Made by a program: the position numbers and the translations under genes. Below the pieces are notes generated by a model. The model searched no databases and had not been told where the DNA came from. It saw nothing but the letters and a program-made list of their open reading frames with translations. Shown here in pieces: positions 63,259 to 64,000 of a DNA stretch of 64,000 bases. Origin of the DNA: Coprococcus phoceensis (lineage in GTDB: Bacteria > Bacillota > Clostridia > Lachnospirales > Lachnospiraceae); assembly GCF_900104635.1 (NCBI RefSeq), contig NZ_FNWC01000007.1, forward strand, positions 682,001 to 746,000. Direction: 5' to 3'. The stretch's first letter is position 1. Each line of letters opens with the position of its first letter.

Positions 63259-64000
63259 ATGGAACTTAGAAATATCAATACATTTTTAAAAGTGGCAGCA
63301 ACACAAAATTTTTCAAAGGCAGCAGAACAATTGGGATACTCTCAATCTGCTGTGACGATTCAAATACGGCAATTGGAAAAAGAACTTGGGATATCACTGT
63401 TTGAAAGGATTGGAAAACGGGTGTATTTAACAGAAAGAGGTGCGGAATTTACTTCTTATGCGAATGAAATTATGCGAGTGACAAGTCGGGCTTCTTTGTT
63501 TGCCAAAGATAAAAAAGAAGTGAGCGGAACAATCCGGATTGGAGGGGTGGAATCTGTCTGCACAGCATTGCTTCCGGAACTATTGCTTTCTTTTCACAAA
63601 CAATATCCGAAAGTGAAAACGGTTATAAAATCAGGGACAACAGAAAAATTGATGGAGATGGCAAAAAGTAATGCGATTGATTTTGTATTTACCCTAGATC
63701 GAAAGATATGCAGTGCGGAATGGGTAAAAGCAGTGCAGAAAAAAGAAAGAATATCATTTGTGACTTTAACTGAAGAGGGAACATATGAGAAAGAACAGAT
63801 GACGATTCAAGAACTCGTAGAAAAACCATTTTTATTAACCGAACAGGGAGCTGCGTATCGATATGAGCTTGAGAGATTATTAGCCGATCGAGATTTAGAA
63901 ATTTTTCCGATTTTAGAAATTGGAAATACAGAAACGATTATCCATCTGTTAAAAAAAGGAATGGGGTATTCTTTTTTGCCGGAATTTACAGTCAGAGAAG
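63259..64000 (+). CDS. LysR-family transcriptional regulator (3' end outside window)
   Basis: 247 codons are visible and the frame stays open at the right edge, so the protein continues. An N-terminal winged HTH (MELRNINTFLKVAATQNFS, then AAEQLGYSQSAVTIQIRQLE, about 1-60) and a periplasmic-binding-like effector domain from about 90 are seen. GAGGG lies 5 nt before the ATG. It diverges from the aromatic decarboxylase gene, so it probably regulates it in response to an aromatic amino acid or product; that is inference. Confidence 0.88.
   Translation, partial: MELRNINTFLKVAATQNFSKAAEQLGYSQSAVTIQIRQLEKELGISLFERIGKRVYLTERGAEFTSYANEIMRVTSRASLFAKDKKEVSGTIRIGGVESVCTALLPELLLSFHKQYPKVKTVIKSGTTEKLMEMAKSNAIDFVFTLDRKICSAEWVKAVQKKERISFVTLTEEGTYEKEQMTIQELVEKPFLLTEQGAAYRYELERLLADRDLEIFPILEIGNTETIIHLLKKGMGYSFLPEFTVRE

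Overview
This window looks like a chromosomal stretch of a spore-forming, anaerobic gut Lachnospiraceae bacterium close to Mediterraneibacter/[Ruminococcus] gnavus. The reasons are low-to-moderate GC, AGGAGG-type ribosome sites, the dnaG-rpoD-trmK-nif3 order, der-plsY-gpsA-spoIVA, dipicolinate synthase, GGGtGRT and NifU-like scaffold genes, and a pyridoxal decarboxylase that resembles the R. gnavus tryptophan decarboxylase as I remember it. No prophage, CRISPR array, insertion sequence, tRNA or 16S/23S rRNA was seen. The genes are packed into operons, and many intergenic gaps hold readable SigA-type promoters (about 17-bp spacers) and hairpin terminators.

Layout. 1-5.4 kb: end of dnaG, then rpoD, trmK, a Nif3-like gene and a TGS-type nucleoside kinase. 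5.4-10.7 kb (minus): an RluA pseudouridine synthase and a polyamine operon (XRE-cupin regulator, potA, potB, fused potC-potD). 10.9-14.1 kb: an L,D-transpeptidase, tgt and yajC. 14.2-21 kb: leuB, ilvD, ilvB, serC and serA. 21-28.6 kb: a polysaccharide deacetylase, prs (minus), der, plsY, gpsA, and spoIVA behind a SigE-like promoter. 28.6-35 kb: a low-specificity threonine aldolase, molybdenum cofactor genes (fused moaC-mogA, a MoeA-like protein, a MOSC protein), a metallo-hydrolase, a membrane MutS homologue and rnhA. 35.1-35.4 kb: RNase P RNA. 35.9-37.9 kb (minus): a nitroreductase, pyrB and pyrI. 38-42.3 kb: pheA, an AAA ATPase and rqcH (minus). 42.3-46.8 kb: yicC, gmk, rpoZ, rimO, pgsA and a CinA-like gene. 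46.9-48.7 kb: a probably highly expressed iron-sulfur scaffold and GGGtGRT gene pair. 48.8-51.2 kb (minus): a small Cys protein plus two radical SAM enzymes, divergent from an sdpR-sdpI-like pair. 52.4-54.8 kb: a small alarmone-synthetase-like gene and dpaA-dpaB with a SigK-like promoter. 54.9-61.7 kb: a MATE transporter, a Zn-dependent phospholipase-like gene, a UMF1-type MFS gene, two HAD genes and a YibE/F pair. 61.7-64 kb: an aromatic amino acid decarboxylase and a divergent, truncated LysR gene.

The most unusual signals are: (1) a roughly 190-nt element at 42284-42471 that folds as a clean three-way junction and would sit at the 5' end of the rqcH mRNA; (2) the operon of a small 4-Cys protein and two radical SAM enzymes, sharing an intergenic region with an sdpRI-like module that carries two matching palindromic operators; (3) the moaC-mogA fusion with a Shine-Dalgarno sequence kept inside it; and (4) the scaffold/GGGtGRT pair with its own codon style. 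All functions are read from motifs. No database search was run.
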